Below, in pieces: positions 1 to 12,900 of a stretch of 64,000 nucleotides of DNA. A program made the position numbers and the translations under genes. The stretch lies in NCBI RefSeq assembly GCF_037975245.1, contig NC_092581.1, positions 20,546,303 to 20,610,302 of the forward strand, given 5' to 3'. Origin of the DNA: Apostichopus japonicus. Taxonomy: Eukaryota; Echinodermata; Holothuroidea; Aspidochirotida; Stichopodidae. The notes under the pieces are model-generated. The model saw nothing but the letters and a program-made list of their open reading frames with translations. It searched no databases and was not told where the DNA came from. Position 1 is the first letter of the stretch; each line of letters begins with the position of its first letter.

Positions 1-105
1 GATTTCCTCAAACTATTACAATGAAAACATACAGCATGGTTTTGTTTTTCAGACTTGGTTATTAAAAAAGCATAACGACCTTTTTGAAAAGTGTCCACCA
101 GCATA

Positions 106-402
106 CAGGCGCGCAGCCAGGAATTTGCCAAGGGAGGGGCGAAACTGTAGATTCGGCATTGCAAACTATCTAAGCGTAGCGCCACCATGCGTTGGCGCGA
201 AGCGTACAAGAAAAGTTTCGCTGAAAATGCCTCCCAGATCGCTGGAAATGGCACTTCCCAGGCCTTGTAAGTTGCATCTTAGCATTTTCTCTTTTGAAAA
301 TACTAGCGATATCGTTAAAAACATTAAAACAAAAATTAAAAAATATGATCAAGGGGGGGGGGCGGCTGCCCCCTTCGCCCCCTCCCCTTGGCTTCGCGCC
401 TG
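106..402. mobile_element. hAT-type miniature element (MITE), family A
   Basis: The ends are inverted: the left end reads CAGGCGCGCAGCCAGG and the right end, read on the minus strand, begins CAGGCGCGAAGCCAAGG. The 8-bp direct repeat CCAGCATA lies immediately outside both ends (98-105 and 403-410), as expected for hAT transposition. Inside is the family hallmark, a short palindrome GCGCCACC...GGTTGGCGC-like at about 180-200 followed by GAAGCGTACAAGAAAA. There is also a G-run/C-run hairpin near 350-385. No transposase is encoded, so the element is non-autonomous. The small ORFs here are chance readings of the repeat. Confidence 0.8.
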
Positions 403-515
403 CCAGCATACAATATAGTGTAATATTTTACTTTATGCCGATCACCAAAGAATTGCACTTCAACAAAATGATTATTTTTGTTGATGTCAACGATTGATTC
501 AACTTTTGATAATAC

Positions 516-698
516 CTTGGCAATCTGGAACTTGAGAAACATAAAACTCTCCGTTTATGCAAACTGCGTATTGTTCTCCAACAAGACGTCGCTCTTCAAC
601 ACAACTGAAAGATATTATTTCATCCTCATCATACGAAGTATTGGAGTTTTTATCACCAAAAAGTAAGGGTTCTGTCACATTTAGCTTTGGACAAGTTT
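516..698 (-). CDS. CCP/sushi-module exon of a partial gene at the left edge
   Basis: This internal exon is 183 nt and phase 1 on both sides (61 codons). It is bounded by a TCTCAG acceptor (just above 698) and a GTATTA donor (below 516). The translation has the four-cysteine CCP pattern: ETCPKL, then FSCVEERRLVG, then AVCINGEFY, then PDCQG. CCP modules are about 60-residue beta-sandwiches that bind proteins or carbohydrate in complement regulators and adhesion proteins. Later exons would lie to the left of the window. The signal-peptide exon at 2314-2362 may belong to the same gene, but it cannot join directly because the junction would form TAA. Confidence 0.75.
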
Positions 699-2313
699 CT
701 GAGACTAAGGAACAAAACAAAAATATTTGTATATTTAATATTGGTTTTTTTTGTAACTTAATGAACTAGGATTACTTTATATCAATATGAGTCAAAATAA
801 TATCTCTTTATTATTCTTCCAACTATTCAACGCTTGAAAATGTCTTCTTTTCGACCAGAAGAGGAGAGGAGGGGTGGGGGTGTCTTTTGCTGTTTACCGA
901 GGAAAGCATATCAAAATTTTAGTTTGGAAGAGAAAATGAAAATTGAAGATAGCTAGGTGACCAAAAGATAAATGTTCTGGTCAGTCCAGTATATCCGAGT
1001 CGTTCGATTCCGTGTCTAAATCCAGCTAGACCATACAAATGAAACATAATATGAACAATGTCCAAAACGCAAGACATAACTTTATCACGTCCACAATTTG
1101 ATGTCGATACCAACAATCAGTATTTGCCTCATTCCACCCACCCACATGTCTCTACGGTATAACTTATTGCTCCTTTTTGACATTTGTTTATGTTCAAGTT
1201 AAATGCAAACGAGCCATATCCATATTTTGTTATCATACCTAACGTGTATTGATAATTGTTATTATTATACATTGTATAATAATTGTGCATGTATATATGT
1301 GTGTTTTGCAATTGAAATAACGAAACCAAATCTGAACTTCGTAGACGGGATTATGAAGCATATATAGGTCAGACACTCCGATTTAAGCTGTGTTATTTTC
1401 GCATGGCAATATTAATACATATTGCAATATACAGTGCTAGAACATACCTTATAATATTTATTAGATTCGCAGATGCTTTGCCTACGATCAGATTGTGTCA
1501 AAGGTCATAGTCAGGTTATTGTTACTACTAGATGTTAATAAGACTAGCAAAGTAGTAATTTAGTAACATTCTATATATTACAATTCCTATAGAAGGCTAA
1601 TTCAATATACTATTCCATATCCTTCTATACTCTGTACTAGAATTATATATACTACATTCTTTTCCATATTATACTATGTTATATATTATAATGCTGGTAA
1701 AGGCAAAGTTTTCCAATATTGATGAAATATATTGATTCTATCTCAAGTCCACATTCCGCGCAAAATGGGTCTCGATTACTACAACGTTGTAACATAACAG
1801 TGTACAACATAATCATTGGTCACCTACGTTTACATAACATGAAGTGTATAAATACTGCAACAACAACTGATAAATATTTATCTACAGTGCAGAAGGTAAA
1901 CCGTAGGCTACGATATTTATCAAAACAACAAAGTTATTTCAAAATATCCAAGATTCATTTAAGTATTTATTAACTTGTAATTTGCATTGTATAGAATTTA
2001 CTGAAAAACAACACTGATTTTGACATCTTTGATCAGTAAACAAATAATAACTATAGCTTACACAAAATCTGTGACTTAAGTCAATCAGAATCGCTGCTAT
2101 GAGAATAACGAAGTTCAGGACGAAATCAAAATGGCGTGGGATGTTAAGACACACAGTACGACGATTACCTTGCTGAGTTTAATCCTTAATCATTCGCCTA
2201 TTAACTTGAAAATCATACTTCTAAGGTTCTAATTACTAATCAAATTCTTAAATGAAGCATTAGTTTGCTCATGGATGCTTATTAAGTAAATCAAAAAATG
2301 AATTTCTACTTAC
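699..2313. other. Putative intron, no recognised exon
   Basis: AT-rich sequence with only short open frames. A minus-strand frame at 1129-1329 and a hydrophobic frame at 1939-2154 were examined. Neither has a convincing acceptor/donor pair in the needed phase together with a recognisable domain. Confidence 0.4.
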
Positions 2314-2362
2314 ATGTGACCACAGAGAGAGACAAAATACACAGTATGCTAAAATACTCCAT
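2314..2362 (-). CDS. Candidate signal-peptide first exon
   Basis: ATG at 2362 opens MEYFSILCILSLSVVT, a short hydrophobic leader, followed by the strong donor GTAAGT in phase 1. Phase 1 after a leader is the rule for the other genes in this window. It lies upstream of the CCP exon at 516-698 on the same strand and could be the start of that gene. Direct splicing would create a stop codon (T + AA), so at least one exon between 700 and 2310 must intervene, or the two exons are unrelated. I did not find that exon. Confidence 0.45.
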
Positions 2363-4107
2363 GTTGCTCAACCTATATCCGGGTCTTGTTAAGAGGCTGA
2401 AAATCAAATACACGGATACATATAAAGCTAACGTTTGACATTATGCTTTCAGAACAGAGAATGTTGTAGTTTGCTTATAGTTACACTATTGTTGCTGTAT
2501 ACATAGAGGATATGGCATAAAGAAGAAAGAATCGCTCGAACGACTTATCAAGCATAATCTGCATAGATATGTAACTTATATTTGCAGAATGATTCTAAGG
2601 GTGTCATAGATCGAAATTTGGTTTTATTACGCTGATAACATTTTGGACTTTGTACAACGCTTATACCGTTGTTATGCGTAGCTGTATGAATACATTCGTT
2701 TGTATTGTTATTAACCTATTTATTATTAATTTGTATTGTTATTAACCTATTTATTATTAATTTCAAATTGATGGCTTTAATTTATAATGTAATTTGCTAT
2801 GACAGATAGAAACGATGAAACGAGAAGTTTTATGTTTATCTGGCCAGCATATAAAGCATTTGTCGTGGTCGGAAAAGTGTTGGAAAATGATAACATTTCC
2901 CAAAATATATTGCTAATGATACTACAGAAAAAACGTATAAATTGTCTTTTTTAATACTGGTGTCCTTTTCAAGTGACAATAACAGCATTCAGAAACAAAA
3001 TAAAGTGGTTTATGAATGAAAACTTGTCTACTGGCCCTTCACCATCCAAAGTAAACATGGCGTATTTTATCATGTTCAGCATCGCCAAGGACTTATATTT
3101 ATCAAAAACAAATTGAACCAAAATGGACGGAAAATAATTTAAAAAGTACCAGTCATTTTCAGCCTTTTAAGTTATGTTGCATTATTCGTGATATAGAGTG
3201 TGATATAAAGTCCATTTTCGCGTGATTCGGTTGTTGTGATGAGGAAGGGTTGAGTGTAATAATGAGGCTGGGCGGGGTGGGGGTAGGAGTGTTGAACTGA
3301 ATCTAAGTACTTATTTTGTATGTAAGTAATCTTCTTATCCACGCAGGGAATGCTCATTTATAGCCTAAACATTCGTACCAGTAAGGTTAAAACATACACA
3401 AATGAAACAAGGAAGTATTTACATTCGAAATATATTTTGCATTTTTAACTAAGTATGGTTATGAAAAATATATGTTCTTAAAATTTGATAAATATTAATA
3501 TCATATCGTACAAACCAGAGGCAAATTTCGTCTTTATTATAATATAAAAGTTAAAAAAATGCTGTTCATTGAATATATTTTTTAGATTTCTATATAACTT
3601 ATATTTTCAAATGTTATACTCTCCTGACATTAATATAATTTTATTTTTATGTAATAATTTCACAAAAAGGTGGTTACCATACAGACAAATAGGCTAAAAA
3701 GTCAACAACGTGATATATAACGTTTTGAAAAAAGTCAGTGTATACCATTAGTTATATTCCAGTTGCCTGAGATTCTTACATTCTGTATGGCGATAATATG
3801 ATTTCTGTTTATAAATTTGGTAATATTTTGTCAATTCATCTGTCAACAGCAGACTGAATGATGTCATCACTGCAATTCAGCTTGATATTTTATTCTTCAT
3901 AATATTAAAATCATTTATCGAATACTATTTGTACCAAACAGTATCATTCTGGTGAGAAGCTATACTTTTAAATTGCCTGTCACAGGAAGTCCCTTCAAGA
4001 AGTTTAAGGAGGTATTGGAACTTACACTTTTTCTCTATTACCGATTTGGAACACTCCCATGATTTTAAAGACTGATTGATCAAACATAGCAACTACAGCA
4101 TCAAAAT

Positions 4108-4248
<141 letters not shown>

Positions 4249-4574
4249 GAAAACGTATATATCCTCTTCTATACTGGTACAGCTATAAATATTTTGTTTA
4301 CATACAGCTTTACATTACATAACTACCAATAAGTGTTTTATATGAGTACTGCATTACTATGCAATGAAGGATTTGTTCTTAGGTTAATATTTAACGAGAC
4401 TCAAGCAGCCGATCGAATGTTCCGAATAATGTTCAAATGTAATAGTTATAGTTAATAACATGAATGATGCTTTCTTGTACTTGTAATATTGTAGTAAGTG
4501 AGTTTACACAAATAGAATAATGAGAGAAATACTAGTATATATTAGCGACAGCAAGACATTGCCGTTGTTGCACC

Positions 4575-4755
4575 ACTCATAGCATGTTACACCCCTCATA
4601 TTATGTTACACTCATCACTGTATGTTACACCCCTCATAGTATGATACAACCTAATATTATGTTACACCCATCACCTATGTTACACCCGCATATTATGTTA
4701 CAACCTCATATAATGTTACACCCCTCATATTATGTTACACCCCTCATTTTATGTT
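4575..4755. repeat. Short tandem repeat, TGTTACACCCCTCAT-like
   Basis: Several imperfect copies of a roughly 20-22 bp unit containing TATGTTACACCCCTCAT occur head to tail. The open frame 4584-4799 is only a reading of this repeat. Confidence 0.8.
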
Positions 4756-4967
4756 ATGCTGTAATTAAAGATAGTATAACAATTAAACAATACAATTAAT
4801 AATAAACATAACGTATGTTATGTATTTACGTCTGTGTTCATAATTTTAAAAAGAGTGTTATAGTTTCCCTGCAATAGTGTTATCATATTAAATTGTAGCT
4901 AACATGGACAAACTTTGGTGTCCAGATCTCTCCTAACCTGGTCATTTGAATTAAATTTTGAGTATCG

Positions 4968-5052
4968 TTACATGAAACGCATAGGCTATCGTTACGTGAA
5001 ACATATAGGCTATCGTTACGTGAAACACACAGGCTATCGTTCCGTAAAACAC
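4968..5052. repeat. ~25-bp tandem repeat
   Basis: Four imperfect copies of a unit containing ATCGTTACGTGAAACACATA. Confidence 0.8.
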
Positions 5053-5491
5053 ATATATTAATATTAATAACAAGGTACATAACAGATGCAATGTCTCAAC
5101 AATAACAGGTAGCGTCATATTGTCACTCTTAATTGGCTAATAAAAAAAGACCACCGGCTAATCTGCTAAAAGTAAAATTTAGCCAAGGACTTTGGAGTCG
5201 GTTGGAAAAGACCTCGAAAGGCATCACAAACCTCTTCAAATCGTTTTTATGAATCAATAACCCAATTAAACTCCTCTTCAAATGGCTACTTGTCATAAAA
5301 AACGACCCCGCCTGTGACCTTCACAGACATAGGACTACTGATAGGACCATCCAGTAAGAATTCAATGACACCCCTGTAATTTGTGATGAATATATAGCGC
5401 AAAAATATTGCTAGACCCTCGCTAGCTCTACGTACTTTCAATACTGTTATTAGTCGGTACACTTTGAAGATCCCGTCTAACCAACAGTTTA

Positions 5492-5493
<2 letters not shown>

Positions 5494-5574
<81 letters not shown>
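5494..5574. repeat. (AT)n microsatellite
   Basis: Uninterrupted AT tract. It produces spurious Tyr/Ile-rich frames on both strands. Confidence 0.95.
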
Positions 5575-5577
<3 letters not shown>

Positions 5578-5639
5578 CCATTACCAATCATATCGGAACA
5601 GCTGCCAAGTAACACACAGACGCACCGCGAGTGTGGTAC

Positions 5640-5825
5640 TTTTTAAGAAAAAGTCGCCCAGGGAAGAACCTGGGCACGAAAACCAAACTACCGAACGACT
5701 GATCCGCTCTCAACCCCAATCCCCTCGCATCGGGACTGTGACTGTGTGATCATCGTCGGGTGTGCATCACCATTCCCCTCGAAAGGGAACAGATACTACA
5801 CATGATCTTAGCCAAAAGGCCATGA
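5640..5825 (-). ncRNA. U2 snRNA-derived small RNA or retroposed U2 fragment
   Basis: Read on the minus strand, about 35 nt (5822 down to 5787) match the 5' part of U2 snRNA almost perfectly: GGCCTTTTGGCTAAGATCA, one mismatch, then GTGTAGTATCTGTTC. This includes the GTAGTA branch-point-recognition element. A short stretch resembling the U2 3' end (GGAATGGTG..GCACACCC) follows, so the U2 core with the Sm site and stem-loops IIb-III appears deleted. The remaining ~110 nt are not U2. They end in a perfect hairpin, GCCCAGG/CCTGGGC (5656-5662 with 5669-5675), followed by a T-rich run. The 3' part recurs at 42991-43104. It is either a U2-headed retroposon or a diverged structured RNA; a functional spliceosomal U2 is unlikely. 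Confidence 0.6.
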
Positions 5826-8800
5826 GTGTGTTTGCTAGATATCCAAGTTCTTTCCTGCACCGACAGAAAGACCGTGTTATGTGTGTCTGGTATGTTTAAA
5901 GATCAAGTGGAAAGCTTCAAATATAACTAGTTGTGCATGAATACCTTTAATATCCGAAATGGTAACGCATAATGCAACGTACTTTGAACCTGAAGTCCAA
6001 AGTCGATGTCTAGTTTATGCTTTCGTACAAGGCAACGTATGCCAGCGTGTTAGTAGACTTGATTTTACATTTTATTTCACGTACTCCTGGGAACATTTGT
6101 AAACATTAAAATTACACATTCACGGATCAAGAATGTTGGTAATATGTCTTTGAGCTAATTGCATACTGTCTTAATGGCACTTTATTAGCCTTGTTATTGC
6201 TATAAGTTATTAGTGGAACATATTTAAAATATTTGCATTTAATACTAATCTACAAACTTGCACAAGGCTATCATGAAATTTCATGTTAGGGAAACTTTTA
6301 GGATGTTTTTACAAGATTTCAGTTTTGTCCCCCTTTTTTCGTGTTTCATCCTTCATCTTTGATGTTATTCCGTTTGAAAACAACCCAGACTGCTAATGCA
6401 TTTGCATATATTTCATCATATGTCATGTGACATATTTCATCAAATGTCCTCCCATCGCGAAGAACCAATGCACAAGAAACACTAATAATGGAATCTCACT
6501 AAAACACGTTAGCGGTAATTTGCACCATTTTCAACAACCTGTAAGAAAAAACAGAAGAAAAATGATCTCAGATATGTTCACCAAGACTTAAAGTGACTTT
6601 GGGATTTTTTCGTTGCCGAGATCAACTATTACTATCTGATATTTAATATTTACCAAATCTGACCCAAAATCATGAATTAATCATGATAGATCACATGACA
6701 TTTGTTATGTCGGGAGCTATGACATATAATCAATCAAGTCAATATCATTAAAATGCGATCAACATAATGAAACAAATCTAGATACTTTCAAGCAAATCAT
6801 AAATAATAAAAAAATGGAAATTAAGTTGTGGATGGGGCGCCATATCTAAACAAGATTAATAGTGTAATATGGGCTCGTGGTTGCAAAACGTAGCCTGATA
6901 TGGAGCTAAACTAAACACGTGCGTAGTTGAAATCTGAAATTAACTTTATGCAACATTAATGAAATTAATTAATCCAGCGTTATACATTCAAAGAGGGCAA
7001 CCACATGACCTTTTTAAGTAAAAACATAAACTTTTTATTATTTTAAGATGTATAAATTCTCACCTCTCTTTGGTCAAAATGTGTTTGAAACCCATTTGAA
7101 GAGACTGGTGGCTCAGATATCATTGATGCTCTCGGAATTGGTTTCTAAGAACAAAATTTTGAAAGAATACGACTGGTTAAGATGCTACATGCATAAAGAG
7201 CAACGATTTAATTGTGTTTGCCAGATAAACAAAAAGTTTGCCAAACTTGCATTCTTGAGCAACGGATTGTATTGTTGGTCGTTGAGTAGTCAGTATATAT
7301 ACAGAGATACTTGAAACATTAATAACTTCCATTGTTTACAAACATGAATTGTTTGTATATAGCGTCAACTTGAACAACACTTTTTACTATAGTTGTGTTT
7401 GGACGTAGCAAACATGTGTAAATAACCTCGGATTTGTTATGTAATCAGCCTGCAAACAAAACATCACAGCTAATTATTCTTTTGAAGATGATATGTATGG
7501 GATATGACCATAGTTGCCTGCAAATGTTAGACAATGGAATATGGGTGTAATGCTGGCGGAAAGATCGGGTCCTGGGGACAAGGATAACACCAGGTCCTCT
7601 TTCTGCGCACTTTATCTCTGCTTTTATGAAAATGATAATACACATTTTCTTATCTCATATTTTCTTGAGCGGTCTCCATATTTTGACCCACGCGGCCGCG
7701 AGACTCTATAGCTTAACACACCTTCACACCCTCTATCCCTTTCGTCAGGCCTGAAAGTTTGTGGTTAATTTGAAACTGTTTTTTTTAATATATTTTTTCA
7801 CATGCCTTTAGAGATATTAGCTGGCAAGACGAAGGACACCCATTCTCTTGGACACTTACGCCCAACTTAACTGATAACTTGAATCAACGATTGCAAGGAT
7901 TGTAATTGTTATGCACTACCTAATAAGACATCCATCAGACAAACTGTATATCAGCATTGATACCACTACATACTGTACGTGTGCTTCAAATAACACAGCA
8001 CTACCCTTAGCTGTGTGTTAATAGAAGGAAAACAAACACCACTCGTGAAATAAATATATATCCTTTAGTTCCCCGCTATTCAAACAATAAAGTCAAAGTC
8101 CAACTTATCATGCTGGTAAAGTATGCAAATGAAAAACAAAATACAGAGGGCAATGAAAAGCTTGAAGATTTATGGCAATCAATCAAACGTGTGAACAAAG
8201 TAATTGTCCACATGAGCGCTTGAACGGTGTCATATGATATAAAAAAAAACTATATTCATATAACTGTGGGCGGGAATCTTAACGGAATACAGTTTATACA
8301 AAAAATGTTCTGTGTTGTCTTTGCTCTTTTGCTGATCCTCAATATAAACATTTCGAATGAATAGTGTTATCACTCGATGTCTATAAAGCAACCACTATGC
8401 ATTGTTGGTTATTAGTGATTTGATCTTGTCTTTCGTTTGCGTGATAGGTGTTTATTATATAATACTCTAACTATCTTAATAGTGATTGATGAGCTCATTT
8501 GGGAGGTTCCCAAATGCTGTCAGTATACTAAGTAAAATACATAACCCACTTTCAGACGCTTTGTCCTTCCAGTTATAACGAGCCTATGTGCATGAAGTAA
8601 AGCATAACTTTACTCAGACTAACATCACCTGTATAATGCAGCATTCCAAGGAGGTACTTATAGACATATTTTAGCTGATTTCCTTTTCTACTTAGCTACC
8701 TGTGTGGTTGGGGATAATCTGAACCAAAATCATTCAGTGGATCACATTGATAAGACAAATGACAATATTTAAACCTCACCAACATTTAACTGGATTATCC

Positions 8801-9265
8801 CAGCACCATGCATGTCAGCTTAGAATCATTGAAATTCATCAAAAAAGTACATTTAACATCTTATAATTAATTGTGAAAAGAAATGTGTTAATTGTGCTGT
8901 GATTTGGATAGTTGCAGGGAAATAATATTAAGTTCCGAATTGATAAGGAGGTGTTGTTTGGGACAGCGTACCACTTTCTCGAAGTTAGGATAACGTAAAA
9001 AGTTATATGGAAATATAGGCTAATGAGCTCATTTTCATAAATGTAACTGCTGTGACAACACTGTATAGAAATGTTATGTGTAACGTGGTAGTCTGTTTAC
9101 TGCTTATTCAAAATTACCGTAGAAACTAACATACACTGGTAATGGTGGCGCTATTACAAACATATTAAGAGTCGAATCATTCGAGACAAACCTAGTTGTC
9201 TTTTAAAGGGGAGGCTGGTAAGCACATCGTTACTAACACACCCGCGTGAGAACCTCTGACTTCTA

Positions 9266-9271
9266 TTTATT
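9266..9271 (-). promoter_or_regulatory. AATAAA polyadenylation signal
   Basis: AATAAA on the minus strand, about 180 bases downstream of the TGA at 9452-9454 of the mucin gene. This supports the last coding exon running through the potential donor at 9508 to that stop. Confidence 0.6.
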
Positions 9272-9451
9272 GCTAAGGATCCTTCTTCATTTTTAATGTT
9301 TGTTTTGCCAAGAAAGATTAACAAGTTAACTTTCTATTTTCTTCCTTCCTCTCGACAAAGAGACAACAGAAGTAAAATGTTACATCCTGTCATTCCAAAG
9401 GACAAATTCTGCGTAATATATCTGCGAGCTAATTTGCAGTACTTTGAAAGT

Positions 9452-9810
9452 TCAATTGGTTTTCAAGATGTTAATGATATCTGATGACAAAACAGACATT
9501 TTTCTTACCGGTTCACCCATATGTTCAATAGTAGATGCTATAGCTTTAATTCTTGTCGATGTACCGTCTATCTCATCTGAAATTGCAACATCGTTAGCAT
9601 TCGCATGGTAACCATTTTTCCGCAAAGAGTAATCTCCATTTCCGATAACCGTTGTCATTTCCAAGTCACGGTTAATCCTCATTTTTCTTTGCTCTTCTCT
9701 TCTTTTGGTACAGATTGGAATACATATTGCTACGCTGAACATGATGCAGATGATTACAAAGAGGGGAATAGCGATACCAAGACCGGTGATTAGTCCATAC
9801 CTTGGTTTAT
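9452..9810 (-). CDS. Mucin gene exon 15: transmembrane helix and tail
   Basis: It opens in phase 1 after CTTGACAG. The helix is YGLITGLGIAIPLFVIICI plus about ten further hydrophobic residues, followed by the stop-transfer KRREEQRK. The tail includes GDYSLRKNGYHANAND. A GTAAGA donor at 9508 would allow splicing to an unseen phase-0 exon. Reading through gives VRKMSVLSSDIINILKTN and TGA at 9452-9454, with AATAAA at 9266. I prefer read-through; alternative splicing of the tail is possible. Confidence 0.8.
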
Positions 9811-9908
9811 CTGTCAAGAAAATAATACTTGTATTACATTGGAGAAAATATCCACCCTTTCCTGCGTCAAACAACAACGAATATAACTATATACATTTAT
9901 TTATATAA

Positions 9909-9941
<33 letters not shown>

Positions 9942-9946
9942 CATAC

Positions 9947-9979
<33 letters not shown>

Positions 9980-12900
9980 AAATATATATTTGTAAAGCGC
10001 ACAGATACATCGCGCGTAGTGCGCTATATAAGAGTTTACTTACATTACATTTACATGAGAAATTTATCAAGACATATGAAACACGTGAAATATATTATGA
10101 CATGACATGGTTAATTCAGATACAAAATACCTCTTTAAACGTCTTTCAGTTCCATAAAACTGTTAAAGTTAGAACGCACGTGTGTCAAATGAATAGTGTT
10201 AACAAAAGCAACACCCTTACTGTTAGATGACTGTTCTACACCAACATTCTGTGAGCATTCTTTAACAAAGTAAGCCTCTATACCCAATATTTGTTTCGTT
10301 ACGATGGGCAACAATTACACATGTGTTTTATAGGAGCTGCACAGTCATCATGTTAGAGAGAGAAACAATCAAACGGACATTCACCATAGAGGCCTAATTG
10401 ATGTCCTTTGAACATGATATTATTTTCCTCCATTTGTCCTAAATTAACAAAGACTCGTAATAAAAGAAGGAACGAGAGATGACAACGGTTTCTATGCGAG
10501 TGCACATAGTGATGTACAACTTACCAACATCAAAACAGTATATGCCTGGCTGTGAAACACCCAATATTCCATAGTTATCGTAAAAATCTGATTTGCACGA
10601 ACAGTTATAGAGTGAACCATTAATTTGGTTGCACATCCCAAGGTCAGGGTGGCATACATTATTAGCGTCATCATCACATGGATTGGTACCATCGACAATT
10701 ACTGTGAAGAGAGATATATGAGACAAGTTATAGTTCTCCTAGTTGTATGCATATTAACTTAACAGTACCAGAATGAGGCAGTCTGAGCTGGTAACTTGAC
10801 AAAACATCGACAATGTCCTTGTTATGCAGTGATAGCTACATACATTCACGTATGATACTTTCGACTGTTCACTTTATCTTTCAAAAGAACATCAACTCTA
10901 AAAAAAAAACTAGGTCCAAAGCGTTTGTATCAGCTATGTACTCAACCAAGCATATCGTCTACTTTGTACCTTACATTTGGGGATAATATGTGAACGTCAG
11001 TATTTCGCAGGCTAATTACAAGGCTATTTTACCTCACAAGTGGATAAGTTCATGTTTAATCCCATTTGTGACATTCTGAAGTCAATCGGAAAGCTAGCAA
11101 AGTTAATGTAATTTTAAGATTGAAAGACATCTAACAGTGTTTGGAGGTTCACCCACAGTGTTGTCTGGAATATGTTTTGATGTTTTAGTTATTGTTCTTA
11201 ATTTATGCAATGAGCATTTTAAAGATTCAATTTTAGTCAGTAGAAATATAGCAACTTTCCCAAGGACGAATTTGTCTCTTTGTAATAATGGACCATATTA
11301 TAACGTACAATAATTACCTTTACTTTCTATTGGGTAACCTAACGTAAAGTTAAGGCTGAGTCCTGGTAAAGTATAATTATTTTCTGAAGCCGATTGCCTT
11401 TCTAACTCGACCACAAGAATATTTGTAACATCCTCTGGGGTTACGTTCTCGCTCGCGTCATATTCAGTCACTACTTCTGTGATAATGCTCCCATCAGCAA
11501 ACGACTGGATGTAACAATTCACAAAACCACGTTGAACGTTCGTATACCGTCTTGTTAAGGCGTCCTCGAACTAGAAACACAAAGATAAAATATTTAAACT
11601 TTAAAATAATCGTTCCTGAGCACGTTTAGATTTGAAGATTTGTTATTGTAGTGATGGTGTTGTCTATCTCTTTTTTGGTTTTCCTTTTGCGATTTTCATC
11701 ATTTTCGTCTCATTTAATTTATGTCACTATGGTAGGTTTTCCTTTAGGATTGAAGTGAATAGACAGTTGTCAAAGTGAAACCAAAAATTGATTGTTGTAA
11801 TAGACTTATACAAATAACGTTTTGTAGGCACCAAGTAACACGACAAACAGTTATTATACTTTACGTATGGAATCTAATTTGGTGGTTCTCTTTACCAGTA
11901 TTTTAGAGTATTGTCTAGCGCAAACATTTGCAAAATATGATGTTTTTTTATTACGCATAATGTCCACATATATCTTCTTATAGAAATTTGTTGGATGATA
12001 TAAAAATAAAATCCCACACAATCAGTCTCACTGGCAATCATACGACTGATATCTACATCCGTGTTAAGCAGTATATGGCATATTCGACTCCTAGAAATCA
12101 ACAAAGAAAAAGAAAAAAAAAAGGCTCTTGCTAATACAAATATTAACAATTTACACTTAAAATATTGAACTTACTGCTAAACACACGTCAGTTTGCAAAT
12201 TTTGAAACTCACTGCTTTCTTCATCCGTCAAGTTGGAACTATAATTACCATTTAAGCTGACCGTCGTTAATACGCTCTCTTTTACTGATGAAAAAATAAA
12301 TAACAACTTGTGAAAATATATTCGAATTGTCACAAAATTATTTGAAATTACGAAAATGTTACTCTTGTTCAAATATAAATTCATTAAATGATGCCCAACA
12401 AAAACAAAACAAAAAAGCAAAGGAACTGTGAATAATCATGGTGGCCCTTGTTTAAACTTAGATCAACATATGTTGGCCAACCTCAGCTCGCTGTTTAACA
12501 ACAACAGCAAAAATAACGAAAACTTTCTCTTATACACCGACTCATTTTTATTTAAACACTATTTAATGTGCTAGGACTTTAGGGCATAGACATTTAATTG
12601 ACATTTTTGGTGATAAAGTTATTTCATACTTACAACTTTTTTTTACGATGACATTACGTAGAATGTATTTTGGCATTGCTATCGATATTATGTGCATTTG
12701 TTGTATAAAGTCGGTGTTACATGACATAATAAAGAGCTCTTTCAATGTCCTTTTAAACGTCAGCGTACTTTATTTAAATTAAAAGGAACGCGCAGTGTGC
12801 GTTGTTAGATGTAAAAAGGTGAATGTATTCATATAACTACAATACAGAATACTTAATAATTTACCAATGCATTCGCCATTTATATATTCTTCTCCCGGAG

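Noticed and set aside
1939-2154. Hydrophobic minus-strand frame (FVLNFVILIAAILID) with a GTAAGC donor
   Set aside because: No ATG in frame and no good acceptor in the phase needed by the neighbouring exons.
7048-7314. 88-residue plus-strand open frame
   Set aside because: No domain, no splice context, no neighbouring exons; AT-rich intergenic chance frame.
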